Origin: Granulicella arctica
Lineage (GTDB): Bacteria; Acidobacteriota; Terriglobia; Terriglobales; Acidobacteriaceae
Direction: 5' to 3'
NCBI RefSeq assembly: GCF_013410065.1
Contig: NZ_JACCCW010000002.1
Location: forward strand, 992,001-1,056,000
DNA length: 64,000 nt
Shown here: positions 16,277 to 24,012 of the stretch, in pieces
Position numbering within the stretch: the first letter of the stretch is position 1
Layout of the letters: every line of letters starts with the position of its first letter
Made by a program: the position numbers and the translations under genes
Notes under the pieces: model-generated
The model's input: only the letters and a program-made list of their open reading frames with translations
Databases searched by the model: none
What the model was told of the DNA's origin: nothing

Positions 16277-16286
16277 CACTAACTCG

Positions 16287-16799
16287 ATGAAGCCTTTGGG
16301 GCAAACGGTGCGTCTAACCGGCAAGGTGAAAGAAACGATTCGCAAGCTCGATCATCGCGCCGACCAGGAGATCGCTAGACCGCTGCGTCTCGTGGTGGCT
16401 GCATTGATGCTGCGCAACTCGTCGTCAGGTGATGCGCAAACGATCGAGGTCCTCATCTGTCAACGCAAACCGAACGAACCCATGAGCCTGAAGTGGGAGT
16501 TTCCCGGCGGCAAGATCGAGCCTGGTGAGACCGCCGAAGAGGCTCTAGCGCGTGAGCTGAACGAGGAACTCGGCATCGACGCTGTCATCGGCAGGCGCGT
16601 CGCCCAGGTTCACCACAAGTACCGCAACGGTGGAGCGATCGATCTCCAATTCTTTGTCGTCAACGAGTTTCAAGGCACCCTCGAAAATAAGATCTTCAAC
16701 GATGTGCGCTGGTCCCCTCTCGTAGCCTTGCCGGAGTATGACTTCCTCGCCGCCGATCTCGGTCTGGTCCGCGATCTGGCCGATGGACGACTACTCTAG
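16287..16799 (+). CDS. Nudix hydrolase, MutT-like ((deoxy)nucleoside triphosphate pyrophosphohydrolase)
   Basis: A 170-residue Nudix enzyme. The Nudix box is intact: GGKIEPGETAEEALARELNE followed by ELGI fits GX5EX7REUXEEXGU. The sequence before it (VLICQRKPNEPMSLKWEFPGG) and HHKYRNGGAIDLQFFVV after it are typical of MutT-type sanitisers that hydrolyse 8-oxo-dGTP. The first 35 residues are an extra, charged N-terminal segment. ATG 16287 follows the HAD gene by 10 bp. Substrate identity is inferred only from similarity to MutT. Confidence 0.88.
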   Translation: MKPLGQTVRLTGKVKETIRKLDHRADQEIARPLRLVVAALMLRNSSSGDAQTIEVLICQRKPNEPMSLKWEFPGGKIEPGETAEEALARELNEELGIDAVIGRRVAQVHHKYRNGGAIDLQFFVVNEFQGTLENKIFNDVRWSPLVALPEYDFLAADLGLVRDLADGRLL

Positions 16800-16818
16800 C
16801 AGCCAGATCGTATAGCTA

Positions 16819-18069
16819 TCAACCAAAGAGCGAACCCCACACATACACCAGCGTAAGGCCGATCACGATAGCAGCCGTGAGCCATGCCACTATGTTGAAC
16901 CAGTGCGAGTTCGTGTACTTGCCCATGAGTTCATGCTTGTTGATGAGCCGCAGCATAAAGATCAGAACCACCGGCAGCAGAACGCCGTTGAGCACCTGCG
17001 AGAGGATGGCGATCTTCACCATCGGAAAGTCTGGGATCAGGACAACTGCCGCTCCCAACACAATCAGCAGCGTGTAGAACCAGTAAAAAAAAGGCGCCTC
17101 TCGGAAGCTCTTGTCCAGCCCGCTCTCGAAGCCCATACCCTCGCATACGGTGTACGCCGTGGACAGTGGCAGGATGGATGCAGCAAAGAGTGATGCGTTG
17201 AACAATCCTGCGGCAAAGAGGATGAAGGCGTACTTCCCCGCGAGCGGCATCATCGCCTCGGCAGCCGTAGCTGCGTCGGAGATATTCCGAATACCGTGCG
17301 TGTAGAGTGTCGCGGCACACGCGACGACGATAAACCACGCCACCAGATCGGTGAAGAACGAGCCGACGATGACGTCCAGACGCGATGCCTTGTACTGCTT
17401 GACGGTCACGCCCTTCTCGACGATTGAGGATTGCAGATAGAACTGCATCCACGGCGTGATGGTCGTGCCGATGACGCCAATGGTCATGTAGACGTAGGTC
17501 TTGTCCTTCCAAACGGAGCGGCCCGGCAGCTTCACTGTTTCAACCAGCGCCTGGTGCCAGTTCGGCTCGCTCAAGACACCGGCGATGATGTAGGCGATGT
17601 AGAAGACGCTCGCCGCGAGGAAGACCTTCTCGACATTTTTGTAGTCGCCCTTCACCACCAGCGCCCACACGATGACGGCGCAGATGGGCACGCTCAGGTA
17701 CTTGCTGACGTGGAAGAGCGACATGCTGCCAGCGATGCCGGAGAACTCCGTGACGACGTTGCCGAAGTTGACGATGACCAACAGGATCAGCATTACGAAG
17801 GTCATCCGCAGGCCGAACTCCTCGCGGATCAGATCACTGAGTCCCTTGCCGGTCACAGCCCCCATGCGGGCGCACATCTCCTGCACGACGATCAGCGCGA
17901 GGGTGATCGGAATCATCGTCCACAGCAGCGTGTAGCCGAACTGGGCCCCTGCCTGCGAGTAGGTGTAGATACCGCCGGAGTCGTTGTCGACGTTAGCGGT
18001 GATAAACCCCGGCCCAAGCACGGCGAGAAAGAGTATGATCCGTGTGCGCCACCGGCGCCAGGGCGTCAT
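16819..18069 (-). CDS. NRAMP-family divalent metal transporter, non-canonical metal site (possibly Mg2+)
   Basis: A membrane protein of 416 residues with about 11 helices and the LeuT-like NRAMP fold. The TM1 signature, DPGN in MntH/NRAMP, is here DNDSGG (ANVDNDSGGIYTYSQAG). The TM6 segment normally containing MPH is TPWMQFYLQSS, so the sulfur ligand that favours Mn2+/Fe2+ is absent at that place. NRAMP relatives lacking that Met are known to include Mg2+ transporters. The gene is third on the minus strand after a PRC/MgtE-N/CBS protein (19217-20494) and a CgeB-like protein. Pairing with an MgtE-type sensor supports Mg2+ as substrate, but this is inference. Confidence 0.9.
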   Translation of the reverse strand: MTPWRRWRTRIILFLAVLGPGFITANVDNDSGGIYTYSQAGAQFGYTLLWTMIPITLALIVVQEMCARMGAVTGKGLSDLIREEFGLRMTFVMLILLVIVNFGNVVTEFSGIAGSMSLFHVSKYLSVPICAVIVWALVVKGDYKNVEKVFLAASVFYIAYIIAGVLSEPNWHQALVETVKLPGRSVWKDKTYVYMTIGVIGTTITPWMQFYLQSSIVEKGVTVKQYKASRLDVIVGSFFTDLVAWFIVVACAATLYTHGIRNISDAATAAEAMMPLAGKYAFILFAAGLFNASLFAASILPLSTAYTVCEGMGFESGLDKSFREAPFFYWFYTLLIVLGAAVVLIPDFPMVKIAILSQVLNGVLLPVVLIFMLRLINKHELMGKYTNSHWFNIVAWLTAAIVIGLTLVYVWGSLFG

Positions 18070-18133
18070 CCTGCGGCTCCTGAGGCTGCCTGAAGCTCAC
18101 TCGGATCGGAGCAGTGATGCGCTAGATGAATGG

Positions 18134-19195
18134 TCATGCCGACACCGCCGCTGCTTGACGCACCTTTGGGATAATCTGCAAGGCTCGTTCTACGATCAGA
18201 CCGACCTGACGATCGTTGTGGTAGCCATCTCGTTGTGCCCGGGCATGTCCCGCAGCAGCGATACGCGTTCGAGCGGCCTCGTCTGGAAGGTAGCGACGAA
18301 TTTTTTCGATGCACTCTTCGAAGGTCGAGAAAAATACCGCTTCCTCGTCCTCGATGAAGCGCTGCTTGTGCCCCTCTGAGCGCTCCGCAAGCAGGAAGCC
18401 GCCGCAGCCGGCGATCTCGAAGCTCTTGTGCACGAACTCATCCATGTTGGAGTGTGTAATGAAGCTCAGGTTGATCTTCGATCTCCAGATGCCCTCGCGG
18501 TACGCATCGCGATACAGCTCCTGGCTGCGGTAGATCGCTGCGGCAGCCTGAGCGGTCAGCGCAGACCTCCACGCGATGTTACCCGAAACAGCCACGGGAA
18601 TATCAAACTCCTGCCAGAGCCGCGTTAGAAATTCAGCGCGGTTGTCGTATGGGGTTCCGATAAAAGAGACCTCGCGATCTCTGTCTTTGTCGCTCCATTC
18701 TGCTGGAGCCGGAAAGTGGATCGTCGGCTCATAGGCTGTCTGAATCTTGATGACGTCGCGCGCGCCATGCTCGCGATACTCCGTGACGTTGCGATCGCGC
18801 TGGACCACATGCAGGTCGTAGTGTGGGATGTTCCTCATATAGAGCCGCCAGCCTGGGTCCCGGCGAGGGCCGAATGGGTTGTCGATCATATAGCTGATGG
18901 TCGCGATGCCCATAGCCCTCAGCTTGTCCAACGTCTCCGGCCACATCCAGAGCAGCTTATCGGTCCACAGCACATCCGGCCGCTCGCGCTCCGCCAGTTT
19001 CAGCAGATCTCTGTTCAGACGATTCACTCCAGGGCCTAGCGACAGGCGAAATACGACCTTTCTTGCCAGTGAGTTGCGTGACTCGTAGTCAAACGCATTC
19101 AGCGGCACCACCGTATGCCCCAGACGCTCCAGCGCGAGGAGTCGATAGAGCGAGGAGTCGTTCGGCGAGAGGCCTGCAGCGTACAAAATCTTCAT
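18134..19195 (-). CDS. CgeB-like glycosyltransferase family protein
   Basis: A 353-residue cytosolic protein with GT-B-like architecture, resembling CgeB/spore maturation proteins and group 1 glycosyltransferases. The N-terminal Rossmann half starts MKILYAAGLSPNDSSLYRLL. The region RSKINLSFITHSNMDEFVHK, then FEIAGCGGFLLAE and EAVFFSTFEECIEKIRRYL, is the typical C-terminal nucleotide-sugar half of this group. Donor and acceptor are unknown. It lies 21 bp after the stop of the MgtE-N/CBS gene and 64 bp before the NRAMP gene, all minus strand, so one transcript is likely. Confidence 0.82.
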   Translation of the reverse strand: MKILYAAGLSPNDSSLYRLLALERLGHTVVPLNAFDYESRNSLARKVVFRLSLGPGVNRLNRDLLKLAERERPDVLWTDKLLWMWPETLDKLRAMGIATISYMIDNPFGPRRDPGWRLYMRNIPHYDLHVVQRDRNVTEYREHGARDVIKIQTAYEPTIHFPAPAEWSDKDRDREVSFIGTPYDNRAEFLTRLWQEFDIPVAVSGNIAWRSALTAQAAAAIYRSQELYRDAYREGIWRSKINLSFITHSNMDEFVHKSFEIAGCGGFLLAERSEGHKQRFIEDEEAVFFSTFEECIEKIRRYLPDEAARTRIAAAGHARAQRDGYHNDRQVGLIVERALQIIPKVRQAAAVSA

Positions 19196-19216
19196 CGAGG
19201 TTCTTTTCCCTTTTTC

Positions 19217-20494
19217 TTATCGCTTCGATCGTAAGAGAGCGATCACCTGCTCAGCGTGAACCACTCCCACGAGTTGCTTCTCTTCATCCACGACTGGCAA
19301 AGACCTCAGGTTATATTTATCGAACAGCTCCGCGACCTTCTTTCCATTCGTATCTACATCGCAGCTCACGATGTGCCCGTTGGCGAGGTCTTTCAGCGAT
19401 GCATCTCCTGCCGCAAGCAGCAGCTTCACCAGCGGCACCACGAAGGCAATCTTGCCCTCCTCGTCGAGCAAAAAGATGTCCAGAACGCTCTCAATATCTC
19501 CCTCAAACTCCCGAAGGGCTGCAATTGCGGCGACTACAGTTGTTTCCTTGTCTAAGGCGATGTATTCGGTCGTCATCCGCCCGGCGGCCGAGTCGCTCGG
19601 AAACTCGAGGAGCTCCTCGACATCCTGCCGCTCCTCGGGGTTCATCTCCTCGAGGATGGCGTCCGACTGCTCCTCTGAGAGCTCCGAGAGCAGATCCGCG
19701 GCCGCTCCCGGGTCCATCTCTTCAACAATACCCGCGATCTGCTCCGAGTCGAGGGATTCGATCAGCGTCTGCTGCATCCTTGGATCGACCTCTTCGAGCG
19801 CCTCCGCCGCCACCTCCTCATCGAGGCTCCTGAACAACGCCTGACGCTCAGCTGGAGCCAGCTCTTCCAAAATATCGGCGAGATCCGACGGGTGAATCCT
19901 CGACAGCCCTTCCTGCTCGATCTTCAGCTTCACTCGGCGCGCCGGATCACGATCGATGAGGTCCACAAACTCCCAGGGGATGGCATTGGGGCCAAACCGA
20001 CGTGAAAGCTGATCGACCGCGGGTGCGGGCAGTCCCTTCAGAAGGCGCCGGAGCGCTCCCCGCATACCGACTTCGACCTCTGTAATGCGTAGCGCCAGCT
20101 CCGGCTGGGTTTCACTGGCTGGAGACCAAATCAAGTCCACATCGTTGACGCGCACCACTTTATGGCCGTGGACATCGATAATCTGCTGGTCGAGCAGGTC
20201 GCGCTCCAGTAGCAGATACGCGTGGTCGGCTGAGAGCTCAATCGGATTTGCGTCAGTTCCGAGTCGCAAGCGACTGGTTTCGTCGAGTTGCATCTCAGCG
20301 ATCCGGAGCACAATCGGCAGATCACGGGTCTTCGCGGAGGCTCGCCGGATCACCAGAGCCTTCACCAGATGAACATCGGTCGTCAGATCTACGGCAAACT
20401 CGCGCACACGTCCGAACAAGGCTCCGGAGGCATCGAAGATCGATGCGCCCATCAGCGCCGAAACACTGGTTCTGTTGACGACATGCTTGTTCAT
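19217..20494 (-). CDS. Soluble PRC-barrel / MgtE N-domain / CBS-pair protein
   Basis: A 425-residue protein without membrane segments. Residues about 10-60 (SALMGASIFDASGALFGRVR) and 90-140 (LLDQQIIDVHGHKVVRVNDV) look like two PRC-barrel repeats. Residues about 185-310 are the superhelical MgtE_N domain with its acidic repeats (HPSDLADILEELAPAERQAL, DPGAAADLLSELSEEQSDAI). Residues 310-425 form a CBS pair. In MgtE these cytosolic domains bind Mg2+ and close the channel, but the MgtE membrane domain is missing here. It heads a three-gene minus-strand cluster that ends with an NRAMP-type transporter, so a sensory or gating role for that transporter is plausible. Confidence 0.88.
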   Translation of the reverse strand: MNKHVVNRTSVSALMGASIFDASGALFGRVREFAVDLTTDVHLVKALVIRRASAKTRDLPIVLRIAEMQLDETSRLRLGTDANPIELSADHAYLLLERDLLDQQIIDVHGHKVVRVNDVDLIWSPASETQPELALRITEVEVGMRGALRRLLKGLPAPAVDQLSRRFGPNAIPWEFVDLIDRDPARRVKLKIEQEGLSRIHPSDLADILEELAPAERQALFRSLDEEVAAEALEEVDPRMQQTLIESLDSEQIAGIVEEMDPGAAADLLSELSEEQSDAILEEMNPEERQDVEELLEFPSDSAAGRMTTEYIALDKETTVVAAIAALREFEGDIESVLDIFLLDEEGKIAFVVPLVKLLLAAGDASLKDLANGHIVSCDVDTNGKKVAELFDKYNLRSLPVVDEEKQLVGVVHAEQVIALLRSKR

Positions 20495-20864
20495 ATCGGC
20501 GACTCAATTCCCTGCCGGATGATTTCGGTTGTATTTAAAAGTATGCCGGAGCGACTGACCTCGTCCCAAGATTGCCCTACGGCCATGCACCTCTGTCATG
20601 CTATCGTACCCGCGTCGTTCGCAGGGCATACAGAGCTAGCCAGGGTATCGTTATGACAACGTTCTGAAGGGCTTGATGGAGGCGTGAGGGGCCTACTGGA
20701 TCGGGCGGAAAAAGGTTTTATCGGCAATTTTTTGCGCGTTCAAACAGATCGAAGTTTGCCGCAACGGTATCCGGTCCTTGACATTCCCGGTTCGTGCAAG
20801 CAAACTGCGAAGAATGCGGCGGTTCTCCGTACCACCCAGAAATCGTCGCACTCTGAGGATTGCC
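20495..20864. other. Divergent intergenic region, MgtE-N/CBS gene and anti-sigma kinase gene
   Basis: This 370-bp stretch lies between divergent starts and should hold both promoters. No convincing gene is seen. A TTGACA hexamer at 20778-20783 is a possible -35 element for the rightward operon, but the hexamer 17 bp on (CAAACT) is a poor -10. I see no M-box or ykoK-like magnesium riboswitch that I could recognise on the leftward side. Confidence 0.4.
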
Positions 20865-21305
20865 TTGGCAGATTCGATCACCAGCCGCGTAAACCTCACC
20901 CTCGAGTCTTCCCTCGATAGCGTCAACCGGGTCGAACAGGCCGCGGAAGACTATGCGCAGCGTGCCGGATTCGATGAGGACTCCGTCCCCAATATCGCCA
21001 TGGCCGTTCGCGAAGCAGCGGTCAACGCCGTTGTCCATGGTAACGGATACGATCCCGACAAACAGATCACCGCATCGTTCGAGGCGACGGCCGATTCGAT
21101 GATCATCCGTATTGCCGACCAGGGCCCGGGCCTTGATCCCGAGACAATTCCCGATCCTCTGGCACCAGAAAACATCCTTCGCGGTTCGGGCCGCGGTATC
21201 TTTCTCATCCGAGCCTTCATGGATGAGGTAAACTTTCGCCAGCTACACCCCGGCACAGAACTTACTCTGATTAAACATCGAACACCCGCGCAGTCGGGGA
21301 ACTAA
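20865..21305 (+). CDS. Anti-sigma regulatory factor (RsbW/SpoIIAB-type serine kinase)
   Basis: A 146-residue GHKL-fold protein that would bind and inhibit a sigma factor and phosphorylate its STAS antagonist. The N-box is [11 protein letters not shown], the G1 box DQGPGLDP and the G2 box GSGRGIFLI. The TTG at 20865 is chosen because GAGGA lies about 6 bp upstream and the domain begins there ([15 protein letters not shown]). The longer frame from 20778 adds a basic, unconserved stretch. It sits 10 bp before the STAS gene, the usual partner-switch order reversed. The target sigma factor is not in the window. Confidence 0.9.
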   Translation: MADSITSRVNLTLESSLDSVNRVEQAAEDYAQRAGFDEDSVPNIAMAVREAAVNAVVHGNGYDPDKQITASFEATADSMIIRIADQGPGLDPETIPDPLAPENILRGSGRGIFLIRAFMDEVNFRQLHPGTELTLIKHRTPAQSGN

Positions 21306-21315
21306 GGAGACGTAC

Positions 21316-21663
21316 ATGAGCATGAAAGTAAAGACCCGCCAGGTGGACGGCATCACCATCTTGGATCTCAGCGGCCGTATTACCCTCGGCGAAGGCAGCG
21401 TTACCCTCCGCGACGCCGTTCGTGATGTCCTGGCTAAGGGATCGAACAAGATTCTGCTGAACCTAGGCGATATCAGCTACATCGACAGCTCCGGTATCGG
21501 TGAGTTGGTCAGCGCCTTCACTACGGTCAAGAACAGCGGCGGCGAGCTTAAGCTGCTCAACCTGACCAAGAAGGTACAGGATCTGCTTCAGATCACCAAG
21601 CTCTACACTGTGTTCGACGTCAAGGACGATGAGGCTTCCGCCGTCGCTTCGTTCACCAGCTAA
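21316..21663 (+). CDS. STAS-domain anti-sigma factor antagonist (RsbV/SpoIIAA-type)
   Basis: A 115-residue single STAS domain. The phosphorylatable Ser is S58 in [12 protein letters not shown], the same position as in SpoIIAA. When unphosphorylated it would bind the neighbouring anti-sigma kinase and free the sigma factor. AAGGAG is upstream of the ATG, and the gene follows the kinase by 10 bp. A strong bidirectional terminator lies 15 bp after the stop. Confidence 0.93.
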   Translation: MSMKVKTRQVDGITILDLSGRITLGEGSVTLRDAVRDVLAKGSNKILLNLGDISYIDSSGIGELVSAFTTVKNSGGELKLLNLTKKVQDLLQITKLYTVFDVKDDEASAVASFTS

Positions 21664-21678
21664 TCAGCTTTTACGAGC

Positions 21679-21719
21679 AATAAGAAGCCGTCGCTCGATG
21701 CGACGGCTTCTTATTTTGT
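21679..21719 (+). terminator. Bidirectional intrinsic terminator
   Basis: A perfect 16-bp stem (21679-21694 with 21700-21715) with loop TCGAT, flanked by T-rich sequence on the right and A-rich on the left. It lies between the STAS gene (plus) and lemA (minus), whose stop is only about 15 bp away, so it can end transcripts from both sides. Confidence 0.9.
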
Positions 21720-21729
21720 AGCAGACGGC

Positions 21730-22311
21730 TTACTTGCCGAAGTCAACCTTAGGGGCAGTGCTGTTCTCCGGGTTTCCCTTGAAGTATTCGTCTCGGTAGT
21801 GGAAGCCGGCAATGTTCGCCCAGATACTGTTGGGGAACTGCCGCACGTAAACGTTGTAATCCTCAAGCGTTTTGTTATACCGGCTGCGCTCTACCGCAAT
21901 CCGATTCTCTGTCCCAGCCAATTCGTCCGAGAGACGCGAGAACTGCTCGCTTCCCTTCAGATTCGGATACTGTTCCTGTAGTCGGAAGAACGGTCCGAGC
22001 GCCACGTCCAGCTTGGTGTTTGCCTGAATGCTGCTGGCTCGGTCGGTTGAGCCGAGGACGCCAGCGCGCGCGTTCGCGATATTGGTCAGCACGGTGACCT
22101 CTTCCGCGGTCGCTCCCTTTACCGTTGCCACCAGGTTTGGAATCAGGTCAAGACGACGCTGCTGCACAATATTGACCTGCGAGTATGCCCGGTCAATGTC
22201 CTCGTTTTTCTGCACCAGCGTGTTTTTTGCGCTTACGTAGCTGCCGCCCACAAAAAGCAGCATCAGAACGATCAATCCCACAACACCCAACACGATCCAA
22301 AGAGCTTTCAT
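21730..22311 (-). CDS. lemA: LemA family protein
   Basis: A 193-residue protein with one N-terminal membrane helix (ALWIVLGVVGLIVLMLLFVG) and a long helical bundle outside. Family signatures are NEDIDRAYSQVNIVQQRRLDLIPNLVATV and ERSRYNKTLEDYNVYVRQFP. LemA proteins are conserved in bacteria, but their function is not settled. GAGGA lies 4-5 bp before the ATG. The TPM-domain gene lies just upstream on the same strand, a pairing seen in many genomes. Confidence 0.95.
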   Translation of the reverse strand: MKALWIVLGVVGLIVLMLLFVGGSYVSAKNTLVQKNEDIDRAYSQVNIVQQRRLDLIPNLVATVKGATAEEVTVLTNIANARAGVLGSTDRASSIQANTKLDVALGPFFRLQEQYPNLKGSEQFSRLSDELAGTENRIAVERSRYNKTLEDYNVYVRQFPNSIWANIAGFHYRDEYFKGNPENSTAPKVDFGK

Positions 22312-22370
22312 TTGTCCTCGATCCTTCGCTTCAATTCTATGCTTCCCATCCACAATACTGAGATCGTTGT

Positions 22371-23153
22371 CTAAAAGTTCCCACTGGCGCCGCCGCCACC
22401 GGAACCACCACCGCCAAAGCCACCAAAGCCTCCACCTCGATCGTCGTCCCTTCCGCCGCCACCACCGCCGCCGCCTCCCATCAGACTGCCCAGGATGAAC
22501 CAAAGAATCCCGATATTACCCGTACTAATCAGGAGAATGATGACCAACAGGACTACGCCGCCCCCGATAATGATCTGGGTCAGGCTCATTCTGACCGGAG
22601 CCTGCTGCACGCGGCGATAGCGATGCACAACCGGCGTCAGCGTTACACCTGCGTCTGTCGCGATCACCTGCGCGATCTGCTGAACACCGAGTGGTACGGC
22701 CTGGTTGTAGTCATTTTTCTGGGCAAACGGGGCCATCGACCGACCAATATCGCCTACCTTTGCGTCGTTCAGGATGCCCTCGAGGCCATAACCGACCTCG
22801 ATGCGCCCCCTGGTCGGGTTCATGACCAGAATCATCAGAACACCACGGTCGGTTCCTTTGGGGCCAACCTTCCATTTGTCTTCAAGTTCGGTCGCGAACT
22901 CTTCGATAGACTGGTCGTCATCGAGGGTCTTGATTGTGACAACGGCGATCTGCGCGTGGGCCTCTCTGTCGACCTCGAGACAGAGATCCTCGACCGATTG
23001 CTTCGTCGCAGGGGTAAGGACGCCCGCGAAGTCGTTTACATAGCCGGTCGGGGCAGGGAGATCGCTGACCCTCTCTGCATGCAGAAAGGGTGATGAGGCC
23101 AGTACCAGGGAGACGACGACCAGCCATCGGGAGAAGCGCTTCATTGTCTGCAT
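22371..23153 (-). CDS. TPM-domain protein with glycine-rich tail
   Basis: A 260-residue exported and membrane-anchored protein. It has a signal peptide (LVVVSLVLASSPFLHA), a TPM domain (residues about 35-165) with YVNDFAGVLTP, GVLMILVMNPTRGRIEVGYG and the LEGILND segment, then one C-terminal helix (IIIGGGVVLLVIILLI). The last 40 residues are a Gly-rich run with a few Asp, Arg and Phe. TPM domains (YgcG/Psb32) are linked to phosphatase or photosystem repair roles elsewhere. Here only the pairing with lemA 59 bp downstream is informative. Start chosen at 23153; 23144 is possible. Confidence 0.88.
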   Translation of the reverse strand: MQTMKRFSRWLVVVSLVLASSPFLHAERVSDLPAPTGYVNDFAGVLTPATKQSVEDLCLEVDREAHAQIAVVTIKTLDDDQSIEEFATELEDKWKVGPKGTDRGVLMILVMNPTRGRIEVGYGLEGILNDAKVGDIGRSMAPFAQKNDYNQAVPLGVQQIAQVIATDAGVTLTPVVHRYRRVQQAPVRMSLTQIIIGGGVVLLVIILLISTGNIGILWFILGSLMGGGGGGGGGRDDDRGGGFGGFGGGGSGGGGASGNF

Positions 23154-23190
23154 TCTACGCTGCTCTCGACACAGCCAAGAAACAGAAAAC

Positions 23191-23856
23191 CTATTGAACC
23201 GGAGGTGTCGGAGGCGTTGCGTGGCCACCATGCCTCTCCACGGGGACACCATTTGCCTCGGCCAACTTGTCGACCATCTTCGTGTGCTGCCAGATCACCT
23301 TCTGGCCTTTATCAACAGCATCCTTTAGGGCAGGATCGGTCACAGAAGCGGCTTCGACACGAAAGTCTCCCAGATCCTTGTGGTGATCCTTGTCGATGTA
23401 AGCCAGATATTCTCTGTCGAAGTCAGGGCCAGAGAGCCCGGTCAGCTTGTCATTCTCTGCCTGATCCTGCTTACTGAGTTTCTTCGGTAGCCGAACGCCC
23501 ATCGAATCCGCGATCGCCTTCATATCATTGTTCAAAGTGGTGTGATCGTTCACCATCGTCTGTCCGAGGGCCTTTACGTCATCATTGCCGGCCTTCTGAA
23601 CAGCAAGCTGGCCAAATTGAACCTCGGCCATGCCTCCCTCAATGGCTTTGTGCATGAATATTTTGTCCGTCATCCTCTGGTTTTCGGTAGAGCCACCGGG
23701 AGATGCTGTCATCGCGCCTGCCATCCCCGCACCTCCGGGCGTGCCGCCGGGCTGCTGCTGTGGCTGGTTTGGCGATCCCATCTGAGCAACCACAAGCGAT
23801 GGGGTCGCCAGTGTCACCGTATAAAGTAAAACGATACGAACGCGATTTAGATTCAT
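23191..23856 (-). CDS. DUF4142 ferritin-like exported protein
   Basis: A 221-residue protein with a signal peptide (IVLLYTVTLATPSLVVAQ). A Gly/Pro/Gln-rich linker (residues 25-55) leads to a DUF4142 four-helix domain with KAIEGGMAEVQFGQLAVQKA, TMVNDHTTLNNDM and YIDKDHHKDLGDF. The domain resembles ferritin-like bundles, but no function is established. The C-terminal HGGHATPP adds His residues. AAGGAGGG is 7 bp upstream of the ATG. It lies 37 bp upstream of the TPM-domain gene on the same strand, so it may be in that unit. Confidence 0.88.
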   Translation of the reverse strand: MNLNRVRIVLLYTVTLATPSLVVAQMGSPNQPQQQPGGTPGGAGMAGAMTASPGGSTENQRMTDKIFMHKAIEGGMAEVQFGQLAVQKAGNDDVKALGQTMVNDHTTLNNDMKAIADSMGVRLPKKLSKQDQAENDKLTGLSGPDFDREYLAYIDKDHHKDLGDFRVEAASVTDPALKDAVDKGQKVIWQHTKMVDKLAEANGVPVERHGGHATPPTPPVQ

Positions 23857-24012
23857 AAGTGGCCCTCCTTGGAGACCGATATTCTTGCTGGCCCGCCGTT
23901 ACAGCTAGATTGGGTGTCCAGAAGACAATCCTGGTTGCCTACATCATTTGCCCAGAGAACTATAGAGGAGTGACGGAACCTTGTATTCTATTTTTTGGAG
24001 TTCGACCAAAAG

